A program made the position numbers and the translations under genes. From Ancylostoma caninum (taxonomy: Eukaryota; Nematoda; Chromadorea; Rhabditida; Ancylostomatidae), in the NCBI GenBank assembly GCA_037903475.1, contig JBAJFG010000621.1, positions 2,108,001-2,172,000 on the forward strand: a DNA stretch of 64,000 nucleotides, in the 5' to 3' direction. Below the pieces are notes generated by a model. That model was not told the origin of the DNA. It was given only the letters and a program-made list of their open reading frames with translations, and did no database searches. This document shows positions 36,804-47,800 of the stretch, piece by piece (the stretch's first letter is position 1; each line of letters begins with the position of its first letter).

Positions 36804-36848
36804 GAAATTAAAGAAAAGTGGAAATTTTTTCCACTTTTCTTTAATTTC
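36804..36848. repeat. Perfect hairpin, 21-bp stem, 3-base loop
   Basis: GAAATTAAAGAAAAGTGG (36804-36821) faces its exact complement at 36831-36848, and AAA/TTT pairs extend the stem to 21 bp around a TTT loop. Such a tight palindrome can be a true hairpin element or a fold-back sequencing or assembly artefact. Confidence 0.9.
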
Positions 36849-38869
36849 TTTCCTCCGAATAACCTAATATTCACATAGAATACACCATAGGAAAAATTTC
36901 ATGCAAGTTTGTGCAAGGAAATGGGACTCCTTTAGTGAGTTTCCTTTGAAAATATTTTTAGAACTTCCTCACCTACTACAAGCATATATTTACCTACTGT
37001 TTATTTGTTGTTGCTTATTAGTCACACGATCTCAATGAGACATGAGGAAGAGAGCAAAAATTTTCACTCAAGAGCAAGGAGCGATGATTCGCTCGTTGAG
37101 TGGAACGGCATCCGAACAATTGCATTTCCGACGTACGACGTCGTAAACGCAATGCGTCAAAAGTCACAAAATGACGTCGTGCGAATTGCGTGGTCAAATC
37201 CCTGGGAGTTTTTGAGGGTTTTCTGCGTAATTCTTGCCGAAGTCGACGCATTCGGAGCCCGGCCTCTTCCAAATTTACCTATTTGTTCCGATGTTTGAGC
37301 TCTGCTGCGCTATGATGGGTTTGTTTGTTGAAGAAGACGGCCTTGAAAATGCCCAAATGGAGAGTTGAAGTCAAATAACATCATGTTCAATTATAGAAAC
37401 GGAACGGGAACACGAAATGTTCAGAGATGGAGGAATTTCTGCGGAATTTGGAATAGAGAATGATCCTAGGAAAGGTCAACCGCTCTGATTTTCTCCAAGA
37501 AAGAAAAGTTCTTGACGGCGACAAAGTACTGTTTTCTTGCTGATTATTTTTCCAGAGTATTTTTCATGACGTTGCGCCAGGAACGAATAAAAGTAATAGG
37601 AACTGAATTGGATGTGTAGGCGTACATTTAGCAACGTGGCCTGTGAGCCTCGTTATCCTCAATGTTGACATTAAGTCCAAAATTGGATCCTCCTGCGCTA
37701 AAACAACGATGCCTGTGTTGCTTCCCTAAGTGCCATTGATCTTCGCAGGCTCGGAATAGAATCCTTTCCACGTAGAAGAAGAGCAAACAATGCAATTCAA
37801 ACAACGCAATACGCTTGGATTATTCACAAAGTACACCGCATCAGAGATGAAGAACGTTGCTGTGGAGTGAAGAAACGGGCAAGAGAGGACAAAACAAGTG
37901 CTCGTATACGAATCATTACAAGAATTTTGGCAAGAAGTACATGTAACGTCTGTGGAGGTATAAAGGCCTCATGAGGGGTAACCGAAAAAGCGGCTCGTAA
38001 AAAAGAAATTGGCCTGTTTATCCTCCTCACATTACCAAGTATGATTTTTCTCAAGCTATTTATTTATTTTATTTGTTTATTTATTCTATACACCAGCCGT
38101 TCGTGGTGCTCCAAAAAGGAGAAACTGAATATTAGGTAAAATATACCATTGGGTGTCAGGTGGCTTAGAGAGTGCGTCAGTGACTTTTTCTGCAATTACG
38201 GGGCTGCGTCGCAGTGCCACAATCCTGATCAGCTGGTTTGATCGACACAAGGACGCCACAGGATGTGTTTATTAGGAAATTTTACTATGTGACAATAAGA
38301 GAAAATCGAAATGGAATGAATCATAACATATGTATATATTAAAGTCACGGAGTGAAGTTTAAAACCTAGCTCAAATCAGCCGATAGGATAGTCGACACCA
38401 CGCAACAACCACAATTGCGGACAACATCGTAGACGAGCTCTCCCATCTACCGGTAACCGCACATGTTGGGCTATTAAGCAGGTTCGTACCGTTTCCTTCG
38501 TTATTTCTTCAGTTCTGAGAAACTGACTGCTTTCCAAGACTGCGCTCCTCCTCCTCAAAGATGTCTCGCTCATTGTCTGGACAACACTATTTTGCGTGGA
38601 TTCTATGCATAAGAAATGGAAATTCCAGGCCATGGATCAGCTAATTTTCGACAGTTGCTTCGTTCGAGACCCCAAAGTGGCCAAAAAGCGACTGACTAGG
38701 CCCATATTCTTCACGCCGTGTACTGAGAGAACGAGATACATTAAAGCTTTGGTGGAGAAGTTCAGACAACGGCAGGTGACCCAATCAAAGTGGAGTGAAC
38801 AAAGCGTAAGCGTATGCAGAGCGGTGCATACCTGCAATAGACGAGTTACACCGACCATTCTCCATCGTA
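36849..38869. other. Stretch with an unassigned 90-codon open frame
   Basis: On the plus strand from about 37702 to 37974 one frame stays open without an ATG. It includes LRRLGIESFPRRRRANN, WIIHKVHRIRDEERCCG and LARSTCNVCGG before TGA, and an acceptor-like CTTCGCAG lies at 37749. It could be an exon, but no partner was found. The plus/minus frames at 37005-37298 overlap each other and are unsupported. The rest shows nothing. Confidence 0.25.
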
Positions 38870-39057
38870 ATATGACGCTGCCAACTAATTTGTCCTCGCA
38901 AAAATGCAAAGTAGAAAATGAATGGCAAAATCCGAACGGTTCGAGTTATGCCACCATTTCATGTTCACTGTGCCATACCCCGAACGGTCCGGATTGTGGC
39001 CATTCATTCCCAACTTGCATTTTTACGCGGACAAATTAGTTGGTAACGTCATATATA
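38870..39057. mobile_element. Fold-back MITE, about 188 bp
   Basis: The left end ATATGACGCTGCCAACTAAT and continuing sequence faces the right end, whose complement reads ATATGACGTTACCAACTAAT, with about 38 bp of terminal pairing. The interior also pairs: TGGCAAAATCCGAACGGTTC opposite a copy ending at about 39003. The element is therefore almost entirely palindromic. Its right end abuts the family B MITE at 39054 within a shared TATATA. Confidence 0.78.
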
Positions 39058-39202
39058 GTCTGTTCCACGGGGGAAGATAGTTAGGGAAACGCTGAGAAGA
39101 GAAGAAGAGGGCAGGAAAGTGCGCGGAGATTGGAGAGGGTGCAGAGAAAAACAGACACTGTGCACGGAAACTCAACTATCATCGCTGGCTAAACAGATTA
39201 TA
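39054..39202. mobile_element. Short TA-flanked MITE, family B, copy 2
   Basis: The ends TATAGTCTGTT and AACAGATTATA are inverted with one mismatch. The body matches 9464-9608, including GGGGGAAGATA and the GATTGGAGAGGGTGCAGAG block. The outer TA pairs (39054-39055, 39201-39202) are the likely target duplication. Confidence 0.82.
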
Positions 39203-40632
39203 TCCAATGAACCCATCCTCAACACTCTCCCTCGCTTTCCTTGAAACATTGCATGAAAAACGTCACGAACTTGTCAGACAACCAAGCGCTCGCATATCCA
39301 TGTACTCAACATATTTTCAAAGATGGAATAGCTAATTTAAATTCAATTCAAAAGCCCATGTGATAGGGGTCGAGTTTTGGGAGTAACACTATGACCAGTA
39401 CTGCCGTAGTAAGAAAGTGTCACTCGAGCCTACTTGGATATCATCTACGTGCACTGATTCCGCTCAATACTTAGGTCAGAAGCACTAATGCAGAAGGCTG
39501 CATAACAGAATTAGTCCTGTTTATGCAAAGTGACTGCAAGGAGGAATCCCCTTGCCCTCCGACTCTCCTTTGCACAGACGAAATTTGAAGTCAACAATGA
39601 GTGATTGCGTGCAGAATGAGCCAAAGAATATTCCGCTTCTTTTATTTGTGAGTGGGTTGTCTTTTTCATCGTTCAGATGATATGTAAAGAAAACAGATGG
39701 CAAAAGACGAAAAATGCTCGATGTATGTATCTGTATTTGTAATTTGTTGTCTTCTTTTCCAAGAAAGGAAAACTAGAGTCACGACAGTCTGCCGAAGAAA
39801 AGGTTCAAATTGAGAGTCATGACAGCACATTGGCATTACTCCGTCACCCGACCTAAATAGTACTTTTTATAGGCAAAAACGAGAAAAGCCCCTGTTATAA
39901 AGAAACTGAGGTGAAATGCGTGGGAGTAACCTTCCTTAGACAACCTCCTGCAAGATTTTCAGGGCAAAACTGAAGTACATACTGCTGTAGCATTAGATTA
40001 GAGAGAGCTCGACATCATACATATAAATGAGCCGACCTGCTTCAACCAGGTGATTCAGGTTCTTGCTCTTAATTTATCAGTTAACATGCTCGAAGATACA
40101 GTGGAAATGTGAACAACGGTGACATTTTGTTCAGGATTTCAAAAAAACTGTTCGAGGGCGATAGCTTATATGTATGGATGTAGTTATAGTTATATAAGTT
40201 GTTTATAGTTATATGGTTTTTATGGATATAATTTTCCCCAGTTACATCCCAATAGATCGAATACCTTAATGACCAGCAATGACGGTACATCCAGATGCGT
40301 GTCAGGGTAACGAGTAGAAGTCTCCATTCTCACAGGAATCCATCTTGTATTCATCGTACAGGCTGATCTCCTGGATAAGGCTGAGCTCTTGGATAGCTCT
40401 TGGATGGCCATACGAAAGAACGGACACAGATAATTTGTCTACTTCCGCTTAAAAAATACTAATGAAGTTGGCCTTAGCACCTTGGAAATCCTACATGACT
40501 GAAGACAAGCCTTGTTCCTAGACACTTATGCACTTTTTTCTGAGGATTTCTTCTGCGTCTCTCCGTTCCATTACGCATTCAATTCATTTGACATCACTCC
40601 TTCATCAGTGTAAAAGCAAAACATTTGCTTAG
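39203..40632. other. Non-coding stretch
   Basis: No gene supported. AT-rich TATAGTTATA repeats occur at about 40183-40216. The minus frames at 39521-39703 and 40081-40411 are short and unsupported. Confidence 0.35.
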
Positions 40633-40634
40633 AA

Positions 40635-40799
40635 ATGGCACGAGGACACCTGTACTTACGCGGTATTATTGCCAATGTGCAGCCTGCAAAAACGAACCCG
40701 AGATCCACAGACATTTTCAAAGTGCGTTTGTGGATTAACCGAGGCAATGCTTCAAACTCGGGATTTCAAAGCACAAAAGCGTCAACGAAATTAAGGTAG
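40635..40799 (+). CDS. Possible small gene or exon, 54 codons
   Basis: ATG 40635 lies two bases after an acceptor-like TTTGCTTAG. The frame reads MARGHLYLRGIIANVQPAKT, then DIFKVRLWINRGN, and ends SGFQSTKASTKLR before TAG at 40797-40799. Alternatively a donor AAG|GTAGAT at 40796 joins the acceptor TTATTTTTTAG at about 40840, giving an immediate TAA that overlaps A-A-TAAAA, a polyadenylation-like signal. Either way the product is about 54 residues, basic and soluble. No family is recognised, and its shortness means chance cannot be excluded. Confidence 0.25.
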   Translation: MARGHLYLRGIIANVQPAKTNPRSTDIFKVRLWINRGNASNSGFQSTKASTKLR

Positions 40800-41287
40800 A
40801 TCAGTAAATGAATGTGAAAATCGAAATTTTGTTATTTTTTAGTTAATAAAACAGACCTCAGGGTAACAGACTCCTTTAATTTTTTGAGTGATCCGATCAT
40901 TCAAATATGCGCTTCTTGATCCCCCGGAGAATTTGAGGATTCAGTGAGAACGTCTCCGAAAGACTCAACCAATGAGAAAAATATTCGCAAAATGTGCTCG
41001 AACTCCCTTGCCCTCGGTTATCAGGAAAACTAAAATCGAAACTTCACCCTATTTTCAACATTGAGGTTTTGTGATAATTGAAGCAACGAAAGCAGACTGA
41101 TTCGCAATAATATAAAGTCGAGCCTTTGAGCCCCCTCCCGTCCAACGTGAGGTAGAGTCAAGGTCGGGTCCCGACAGGACGGGAGTTCTGAAGGCACTGA
41201 ACACGTTGTAGGGAGCCTAGCTGAAGGCATATGTGATAGAAATCCCATCTAAGGATCCGCCTCAGGCTTTCTTTAAGAATAAAATTA

Positions 41288-41563
41288 TAAAGGATAAAAT
41301 GGTCAGCGTCTATTAATCCCGATTTATGGGATGCGCCATTGCCACCCACTGCCGCGCATTTGACTTCATGTGAACATCGTAGAGGCATTGAATGCGTATG
41401 TGCCCTGTACAGTGACTTGCGGTGGGCATCCGCTGTACCAAGTCAGTGCTTCATCCGCCCAGACCACTCTGCTACCAATTCATCGACCCCAGAGGGATGG
41501 AAGGCTTGGTTGGCCTCAGGCGGGATTGAACCATCGATCGTGCGACCGAACAGCAAGCGCAAA
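41288..41563 (-). repeat. tRNA-derived SINE-like repeat, copy 2
   Basis: It shares order and sequence blocks with 25233-25525: AAAGGATAAAATGGTC, GGGATGCGCCATTG, GTACCAAGTCAGTGCTTCAT and GGAAGGCTTGGTTGG. The minus strand keeps a B-box GGTTCAATCCC (41522-41532). The A-box region is displaced, because GTAGAGCA falls at 41596-41603 inside the loop of the hairpin that follows. Confidence 0.6.
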
Positions 41564-41662
41564 GCCCCTTCTTAGAGAAGCACAAAGAACGGGGTGCTCT
41601 ACGCTCACCCCGTTCTTTGTGCTTCTCTAAGAAGGGGCTCTAGACTCTAAGAAGGGGCTCTA
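41563..41662. repeat. Perfect 34-bp hairpin plus 20-bp tandem duplication
   Basis: Bases 41563-41596 (starting AGCCCCTTCTTAGAGAAGCA) are exactly complementary to 41606-41639 across a nine-base loop that contains the SINE A-box remnant. The right arm's CTCTAAGAAGGGGCTCTA (41625-41642) is then repeated at 41645-41662. A recent fold-back event or an assembly/read artefact could both produce this. Confidence 0.9.
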
Positions 41663-43865
41663 GGGGCTCAAAAACGATTTTTTCAACATTTCTGCAGGGA
41701 CGGGCGTTCTGGTTAATCTAACTACATGAATTTCTTCTTCTCGCTATCGTTTACCCCGCACAGTCGCATGGTTCGCTGTGTTGGTTTTTCTGCGCCAGAA
41801 AGCACAGCTAACAAGGACTCGTTACGTTCACAAGCGCGTACGACCGCGCCTGTGTTACAGGACTCAAGAAGTTAGCGGAGCGCGACAAGATGCACGGAAG
41901 AGAGTACTCCAATTTCACAGATTTGTAGCGAGTTTCTCGCTACTTCCCTGTTAGCTATGAGTTCTAGGACCTTGAAAATCCCAACATCAAACATAACCTC
42001 AGAAACGAAGATTTGAGCGGGAGCTCCCTTTAACCGCTAAGTTAAGTCTCCAAAGCACCCTTTGCTCTCAGCTATTGGTTTCCCGCTAAATGGAAAGCAT
42101 TAAGGTGAATATCCTCTAACGTAATCCCAAGTACATTCGCACCTCGGCCTATTTTTAGCTTAGAATCCTATAACGTGGCCTCTACGATATCAGATGATTC
42201 AACTCACGTGCTGCAGAAAAAATACATGAGTATAGATTGTGATCGGATTAAAGCTCTAGTTAGTACCGTAATCAGCCTTAATTCCTGTGTGCACTTCAAT
42301 TCGGGTTAATAGCCGTCCATGGAAGATCATCAGTCCATGGTTAATTGGTCTTAAAAAGTGAACGTTGAGATTACTGCAGAAATCAAAGTTTCTCATGAGA
42401 AGTAACGAAGGAAGATGTGGACAATCGTCCAAGAGCATCATTACCATCATTATTATTATCAGAACACATAATGGGCCTATAGGGATATGAAATAAATAAA
42501 CAATTAAATAAAGCACAAGAATAGCTTTTATATTCACTACTGGTTCTACATACAAGTACGTGAAGTCACGAGTTCTTGATGAGCTTTCGATTTCACATCC
42601 GATACATAAATTAAGCTGAAATATAAGCAATTAATAAATTCCGTTTGCAAAACTAGCAAATTAGCTCACACGCTGTAACCGAACATAGCTTTGCACCACT
42701 TTGTATGTAGAATCCCACAAGCATTCTCAACCTCAGGATAAAAACTGGTAATTTCTAGTCAGTTCTTCATGTACCTTGCTCACGCCACCCTCTACGTGCG
42801 ACTTACATACGTACTTTATGTAGCACAAGATGCGCAATTATTCGTGAAAATTGTTCCATGCAGAGTAGGAGACCCATTCTGATGTCATGAGAATAGCGAA
42901 GTAGTCCAGAGAATGTGAAGTACAAAAGAAAAGAAGCGAAATTGCCAAGCAGATAATGAAGCGACGTGCCAGGACTCTGAGCACAATGGCTGACGATTTC
43001 TCCTACGGCCATTTCTATTGTCTTACTGTCCCTCAAAAAAAAACGGAGATTCCGGCGAGAAAAGCGTTTCTGAAGCGAAATAACACAACAAATTACAGGA
43101 AATGTTGGAATTGTTTTCTGATAAAATTGTCTTCTGCATTTTGCATTTCGTGCTAGCAGAAATGCGTTGAAGTAGAAGGAAATCAAGGGCTCAGCCACAG
43201 GTCTTCTTCCATCGAAATGCTTTCACGATGATGTTATTACCAGAAAATGGCAAATATTTGCTAAGAATTAATGAGTCTAAGAGAAGGAGAGAAAATCTAA
43301 GTTAATCTATGAATCATGAAATTTAGCCGTACTAGAAAATTATGTAGTTGAAACACAACGAAAGGAGGAGGAGCCAGAGTCGACAGAAAATTTGCAGGAA
43401 ATTCCTTCCCAATCTTACGCAAGTCTCCCTTCATAGCGGGACGTGATTGCATCACCTACCATTGATTCTGCTCCATCCGCATTTTTGTACACACATGGAA
43501 AAAGACCATGAAATGGTACATGCCTTGCCGTTCCGACCCCTGCCAACAAAATAAAAAGTTCCCTGTGATCACCCAGCTGTGTTCACTTCCCCAAACAATG
43601 AACCGAATCAAAAGTTTTTTCTCTCCCCTCTTCCAAACGTATTTCGAAAACGGCGTCGTTCGTGCAGAGCTGCGATAAGAACGTTTTTTTTTCTATTCCC
43701 ACCAATTTCGTCCTAGTTGAGGTTACCCATGGTAATCTTGCTGACGTTCCCAAATTTGCCCTTCACCTGACACCCATCAAAATGTTTCCTCATACGTGGC
43801 GTTGTATACTCCCAGCTGCTACCTATAGGTATGAGATTATTCACCTTCTCAGTGATGCTCCAGAC
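41663..43865. other. Non-coding stretch
   Basis: No gene supported. The minus frames at 42256-42630 and 42803-43198 are hydrophobic and open but lack splice or domain evidence. At 43717-43740, TTGAGGTTACCCATGGTAAT resembles a family C end. Confidence 0.35.
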
Positions 43866-44083
43866 CAGGGATGAGCGGAATTCCGGTTTCCGAAAGTCGG
43901 AAGTTCCTGAATTCTTGCCTCATGCGAGCTTCTGACTTCTAGATTTCTGGACGATTGGCAGTCGTTGGGTCACGCCAACTCAGACGTGCTGTATTCATCG
44001 CTCCAAATTTCGCCAGATTTCGAACTTCTCGCAACTTCCGACTTCCGACTTCCGGTCTCATGCAGTACTTCCGCTCATCCCTG
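43866..44083. mobile_element. hAT-type MITE, 218 bp, exact 8-bp target duplication
   Basis: Terminal inverted repeats CAGGGATGAGCGGAA (43866-43880) and TTCCGCTCATCCCTG (44069-44083) are perfect. The flanks are identical 8-bp direct repeats, CTCCAGAC at 43858-43865 and 44084-44091. A CAGGGATG-like end plus an 8-bp duplication is the signature of hAT transposons (established knowledge). The interior is rich in ACTTCCGACTTCCG and its complement, so it also folds. No transposase is encoded. The target appears to be sequence next to, or belonging to, a family C element. Confidence 0.92.
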
Positions 44084-44099
44084 CTCCAGACCCTGCGGC

Positions 44100-44202
44100 C
44101 GCATTGAGATTACCGAGGGTAGAAGTGTCTGCACCACTTCAATGTACCCATCGCCAGAACTGCGTAGACACGTTAAAGCTGGGTAATCTCAATGATGCAT
44201 TG
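44100..44202. mobile_element. Family C MITE, 103 bp
   Basis: The left end CGCATTGAGATTACCGAGGG and right end GGGTAATCTCAATGATGCAT form an inverted pair of about 20 bp. Same family as 13348-13462 and 19402-19764. The hAT-type MITE lies only 16 bases to the left. Confidence 0.7.
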
Positions 44203-44344
44203 GAGCACCTACAGCAGAGTCAATACTAATTCTCACCCAGATAAACTTTTGATACCTTTCATCTCCAGTTTGTTACCAGCGTTCAAGACAGATTTCTACC
44301 CCTAACCTGGGAACGCTCAGAAACTCCGATCTCTCTCCCTCTAT

Positions 44345-44645
44345 AGCAGACGGAAGCAGAAAGTGGGCGGGAAGGGGGGCATGGGAAAAAGTGGACTCTT
44401 TTTATTTTTCCGCTTCGCCGCTTTGAGAACCCGGATGGAAAGTAAAAAAAAACAAAAAATAATCATAATTTGAATGTTAGGCACACAGCACTAGCATTTT
44501 AGAAAATAATAATGAGCAATAGAAATAAATGAATGCAGGACTTTCACTTATTTGATAGGGTAATTTCGAAAATTCGGTGACCCAATCTCTGGTAAGCCCC
44601 CCCTTCCCTCACTCGCCGCCCCTTCATCCGCCACAGCTAAGTTTG
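44345..44645 (+). repeat. Family D repeat, copy 2, possibly complete
   Basis: It starts CAGACGGAAGCAGAAAGTGG, followed by GCGGGAAGGGGGGC, GTGGAC and an AT-rich body. The far end (44598-44645) reads GCCCCCCCTTCCCTCACTCG then CCGCC...CCGCCACAG, which is roughly the reverse complement of the start. This copy may therefore hold both termini of the family seen at 19870-20057 and 54700-54887. Confidence 0.5.
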
Positions 44646-45922
44646 GGCTGGAAAGCCCCTAATATTTGCTTGCTTCCGGAATATATTGGAGTCTAGTCAC
44701 TGGAGAAACGACAAAATCGAAAAAAACATAACAACACACACAAAGGTAGGCATTGAGGCTATAAGTGCCGTCATTTTTCTGAATTTGGCTAATTAATACA
44801 GTTCTTCTCCCATTGCAGCAAAACGTGACCAATTTTGAGAGTCAACAAAGTTAACACAATTTATTTTACGCCAGAGAAGAGGAAACAATCCCAGTAAATT
44901 CTTGGAAGAAATAAATACACTTCCTGTTTACTTTGCGGTCAGTATGCAGTACCTCGAATTCAATCAACACCACCGCTTAGTGCAACGTACTTCCATATTT
45001 GGAAAGGGCGGACACAGGCGAGGAAACATGAGGAAAGAAAGAGGTCCGCTTCCGTGTTATGAGGTGCTTTAAACAGCTGAATGCCGCTCTGAGCTCACGT
45101 CGAAAATTTTGGCGGAGCAAATAAAATCTATTTGGACACATGGACAAGGAAGTGCGCAGATGAAGAGCTTAGCTGAACTGCCTTCTTATTGCAAGCATGT
45201 CAGTGCCAGCAAAAACTGCAGCACTGCATTACAGCAGATTTCCTAAATTTCCATTGACCATAGTTCAGAGTTCCGTATGTCCAATGTATGAACCAAGATG
45301 ATCGAAGAAAATTCTATATTTATGTGTTTAATTAGCTGAAGTTTCGAGCACATGACCACAAAAATAGGCAATTAAAAAGTGTTCGCACGTGCTCAATTTA
45401 CGTGAACGTCTAGCAGATTGAAAGAGCAAAGAAAGTGTATTCTGACATCTCTCAATGATTATGTGTAATTATCAGACAACACGAGATTTAGTTCGATTTC
45501 TTCCTAAAATAGTCGCTACTGCAGAGTTTTTTTTTAAGCGTCAACAGGGTAAGTACGTTTGTGTAGGATGAACTGTGTTAAATTTCGCGACACTAACCAA
45601 AAGCACGTGGATCTTGATACGCTAGCAAAGACGGTGATGTGGACGGAGGGGAATGGCGCAATTCTTCGGCTTTCAACACAGGCAGATGGGATGTGGCCTC
45701 GCTTTTGCCACCCGGTATACGACCACGCGTCGCCGTTCTTATTTTTCTTTTTGTCAGGACAACTCGTCCACCCTTCCATGCTGTGACTGGACTGCTCCGA
45801 TAAGTGGATTTGCGAAGATTCCAGATTCTTTGGTAAGGTCAGAATAATTATTTCCAAATTAGAGAACATGGCAACACGGTATTTTGCCTTCATATTAATT
45901 AGTACTGGATTTCAAAGAAATC
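44646..45922. other. Non-coding stretch
   Basis: No gene supported. The opposed frames at 45534-45893 (minus) and 45559-45847 (plus) overlap and have no splice support. Confidence 0.35.
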
Positions 45923-46608
45923 CTTACAGGAGAGGTGCAAGAGGCCAGGCTCGCAGATCGGAATGAAGCCTATCTGGTTTAGATCCTTTTTGAAAAGGTG
46001 CTACCTATATATTTCATTACTAACCTCGGTTCCAAAAAATAGAAATTCCACCATACGACTTTATGCGTTGCAGCACCCTCCCGAGTGGCCGAGTGGGGGA
46101 TATACTGGACTGTTAGGCGGAGCGTCGAAGGGATGAACCTCATCAGGAGCATCGGTTTTGCGTTCTTTTTGTTTATTCTTCCTTTGAAGATGAAATTTGG
46201 AAGGACAGAAGACAGTACCTATCCTTACCGACGTACCAGCCACGGAATAGCTACAGGAGTAAACTACGTTTAATAAAGTGTAGTTATTTCATGAATGGTA
46301 GGTCAGTAAGTATAGGTATTGCCTTCTATCCTTTTGAATAATATAGGAGGAATAAAAAACAAGACGCAAAATGGATGACCATGACGGAGTTCAAACCCTG
46401 GATCTTCTGCCCAACAGTCCAGCATCTCCCCCACTCGGCCACCCGTCGCTGACAGGCGGCGGGAACGCACGTAGATTTGGTAGATTTCTACTTCTTGGAG
46501 CCGAGGACGTAATGAAATACATAGCGTGGTATCCACTCAAACAAAGATTCAAGCCAGATAGATTTCATTCCAATCTGCGAGTTGGGCCTCTTGCACCTCC
46601 CTTGTAAG
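45923..46608. repeat. 686-bp palindrome, two 332-bp arms, each with tRNA-like boxes
   Basis: The left arm (45923-46254) and right arm (46277-46608) are inverted copies, roughly 75-80% identical by eye, around a 22-base loop. Both pair over their whole length: GAGGTGCAAGAGGCC outside, TTTCATTAC and CTCGGTTCC in the middle, AGAAGACAGTACCTATCC near the loop. Each arm holds an RNA polymerase III A-box-like TGGCCGAGTGGG (plus strand at 46086-46097; minus strand at 46430-46441). The right arm also keeps a B-box-like GGGTTTGAACTCC on the minus strand (46386-46398), decayed in the left arm. Either an inverted duplication of a tRNA-derived SINE or one fold-back element. Confidence 0.85.
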
Positions 46609-47748
46609 TTTTCAAGGCTTACACGGCTAAATAGAGAAAAGCCATTATTAGTGACGCTGAGTGATACCTGTTGTAACTTATACTAGATGGCGCAGAAGTA
46701 ACGTGGCAAGGGAATCATTCAACTGTTATCTATACATGACGCCTTCCATCTACTTCCTCGGATTTACGCTGTCACCAAGGACGAAATCTTTGAAAATAGG
46801 ATTTCCGCCCACAACTAAGTTGTGAGTTAGGCTGAGGGGGGGGGCACATTGTAGGCCAATTCCAAGTTGAAGGAGCTTAACTCTTGGAACATCAAAGTGG
46901 TATGCATAAGATGTTATGAGAGCGCTTCGCTGTGGAATCATATGTATGTATATGTAACTCATCAGCTGGTTAGCCACGATTTTTTTTTCACTCCAGAAGA
47001 TAACCGTCGTTAGAAGCGATAGATTTGCAATGGGTAGTTGGAAAATGTTGATGAAGGCTTGCAAATCATCGAAGGAGAGGATTTGAATGCAACCAAGGAC
47101 AATGCTCATGAATAATGCACTCGGAGTACACAGAAGAAAACGTAATGAAAGGAAGCGCGCCGCTTTTTCACTTTCCATTTGTCACTCCTCGATGTTGCAT
47201 CATTACATTTACACTACCCAAGCCACTTCTCTTCAACCTACAGGGCAATTTACACGAGATGCGTGCCTTCGACGCCTGTGCTATTGTATGATTAAGGATA
47301 GGCGTAGTCGCAACCCTGACGGACCCCAGACGCGAGAGAGACGCAGCAGGCGACACTACGGTATTTTCTTTCATTATCTTTGTACATCCTTCATTGACCG
47401 GTGTTAACAGAAAATTCTTCGCAAATAAGTAAACCCGTACATCTGACGCGCGGCTAACAAATGCAATTACTACATTCAGAAGTGCATTTATCGACTTCGA
47501 GCTTCCGTTAGATTTTTTGTCACGTTCCCTTTTTCTCTGTAGCAGCGGGATTATGACGATGGGATACTAATCCACATGTAACACAGCGCTTTTAATTAGT
47601 TCTCCTGTATGATTTGGAACCAAGGAAGTGGTCTGCTATAGAACGATAGCAATAAATAAAATGCTGCGGGGTAACATCGGAGCGATTACTCATGAGAAGT
47701 AGCTGATATAGGGGATGCTATGTATGGGTGAACAGTATACTTGCAACC
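46609..47748. other. Stretch without a firm gene
   Basis: The minus frame 46750-47178 (142 codons) begins MESEKAARFLSLRFLLC and is hydrophobic, with two or three possible membrane segments, so an exon of a receptor is conceivable. It has no recognised motif and its length is within chance. A nine-G run lies inside it at 46836-46844. Nothing else is supported. Confidence 0.25.
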
Positions 47749-47800
47749 GAATAGAATAATTATTCGGTTATTCGAATAAATTATTCGAATCGAATCTATT
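47749..47800. repeat. TTCGAATA-rich block, short copy
   Basis: ATTATTCGGTTATTCGAATA and neighbouring TTATTCGAAT units form overlapping palindromes. Larger related blocks lie at 51118-51265 and 52728-52922, so the minisatellite array is bracketed by this sequence type. Confidence 0.6.

Noticed and set aside
38596..39039. 147-codon plus ORF
   Set aside because: Its last third is a fold-back MITE and the frame stops just before the next MITE. No splice support.
46370..46455. Functional tRNA gene on the minus strand
   Set aside because: A and B boxes are present, but the T stem and anticodon stem do not pair properly, and the unit is part of a larger inverted repeat.
46750..47178. 142-codon hydrophobic minus ORF, possible receptor exon
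   Set aside because: Hydrophobic but without motifs or in-phase partner exons. Kept only as a remark in the stretch description.
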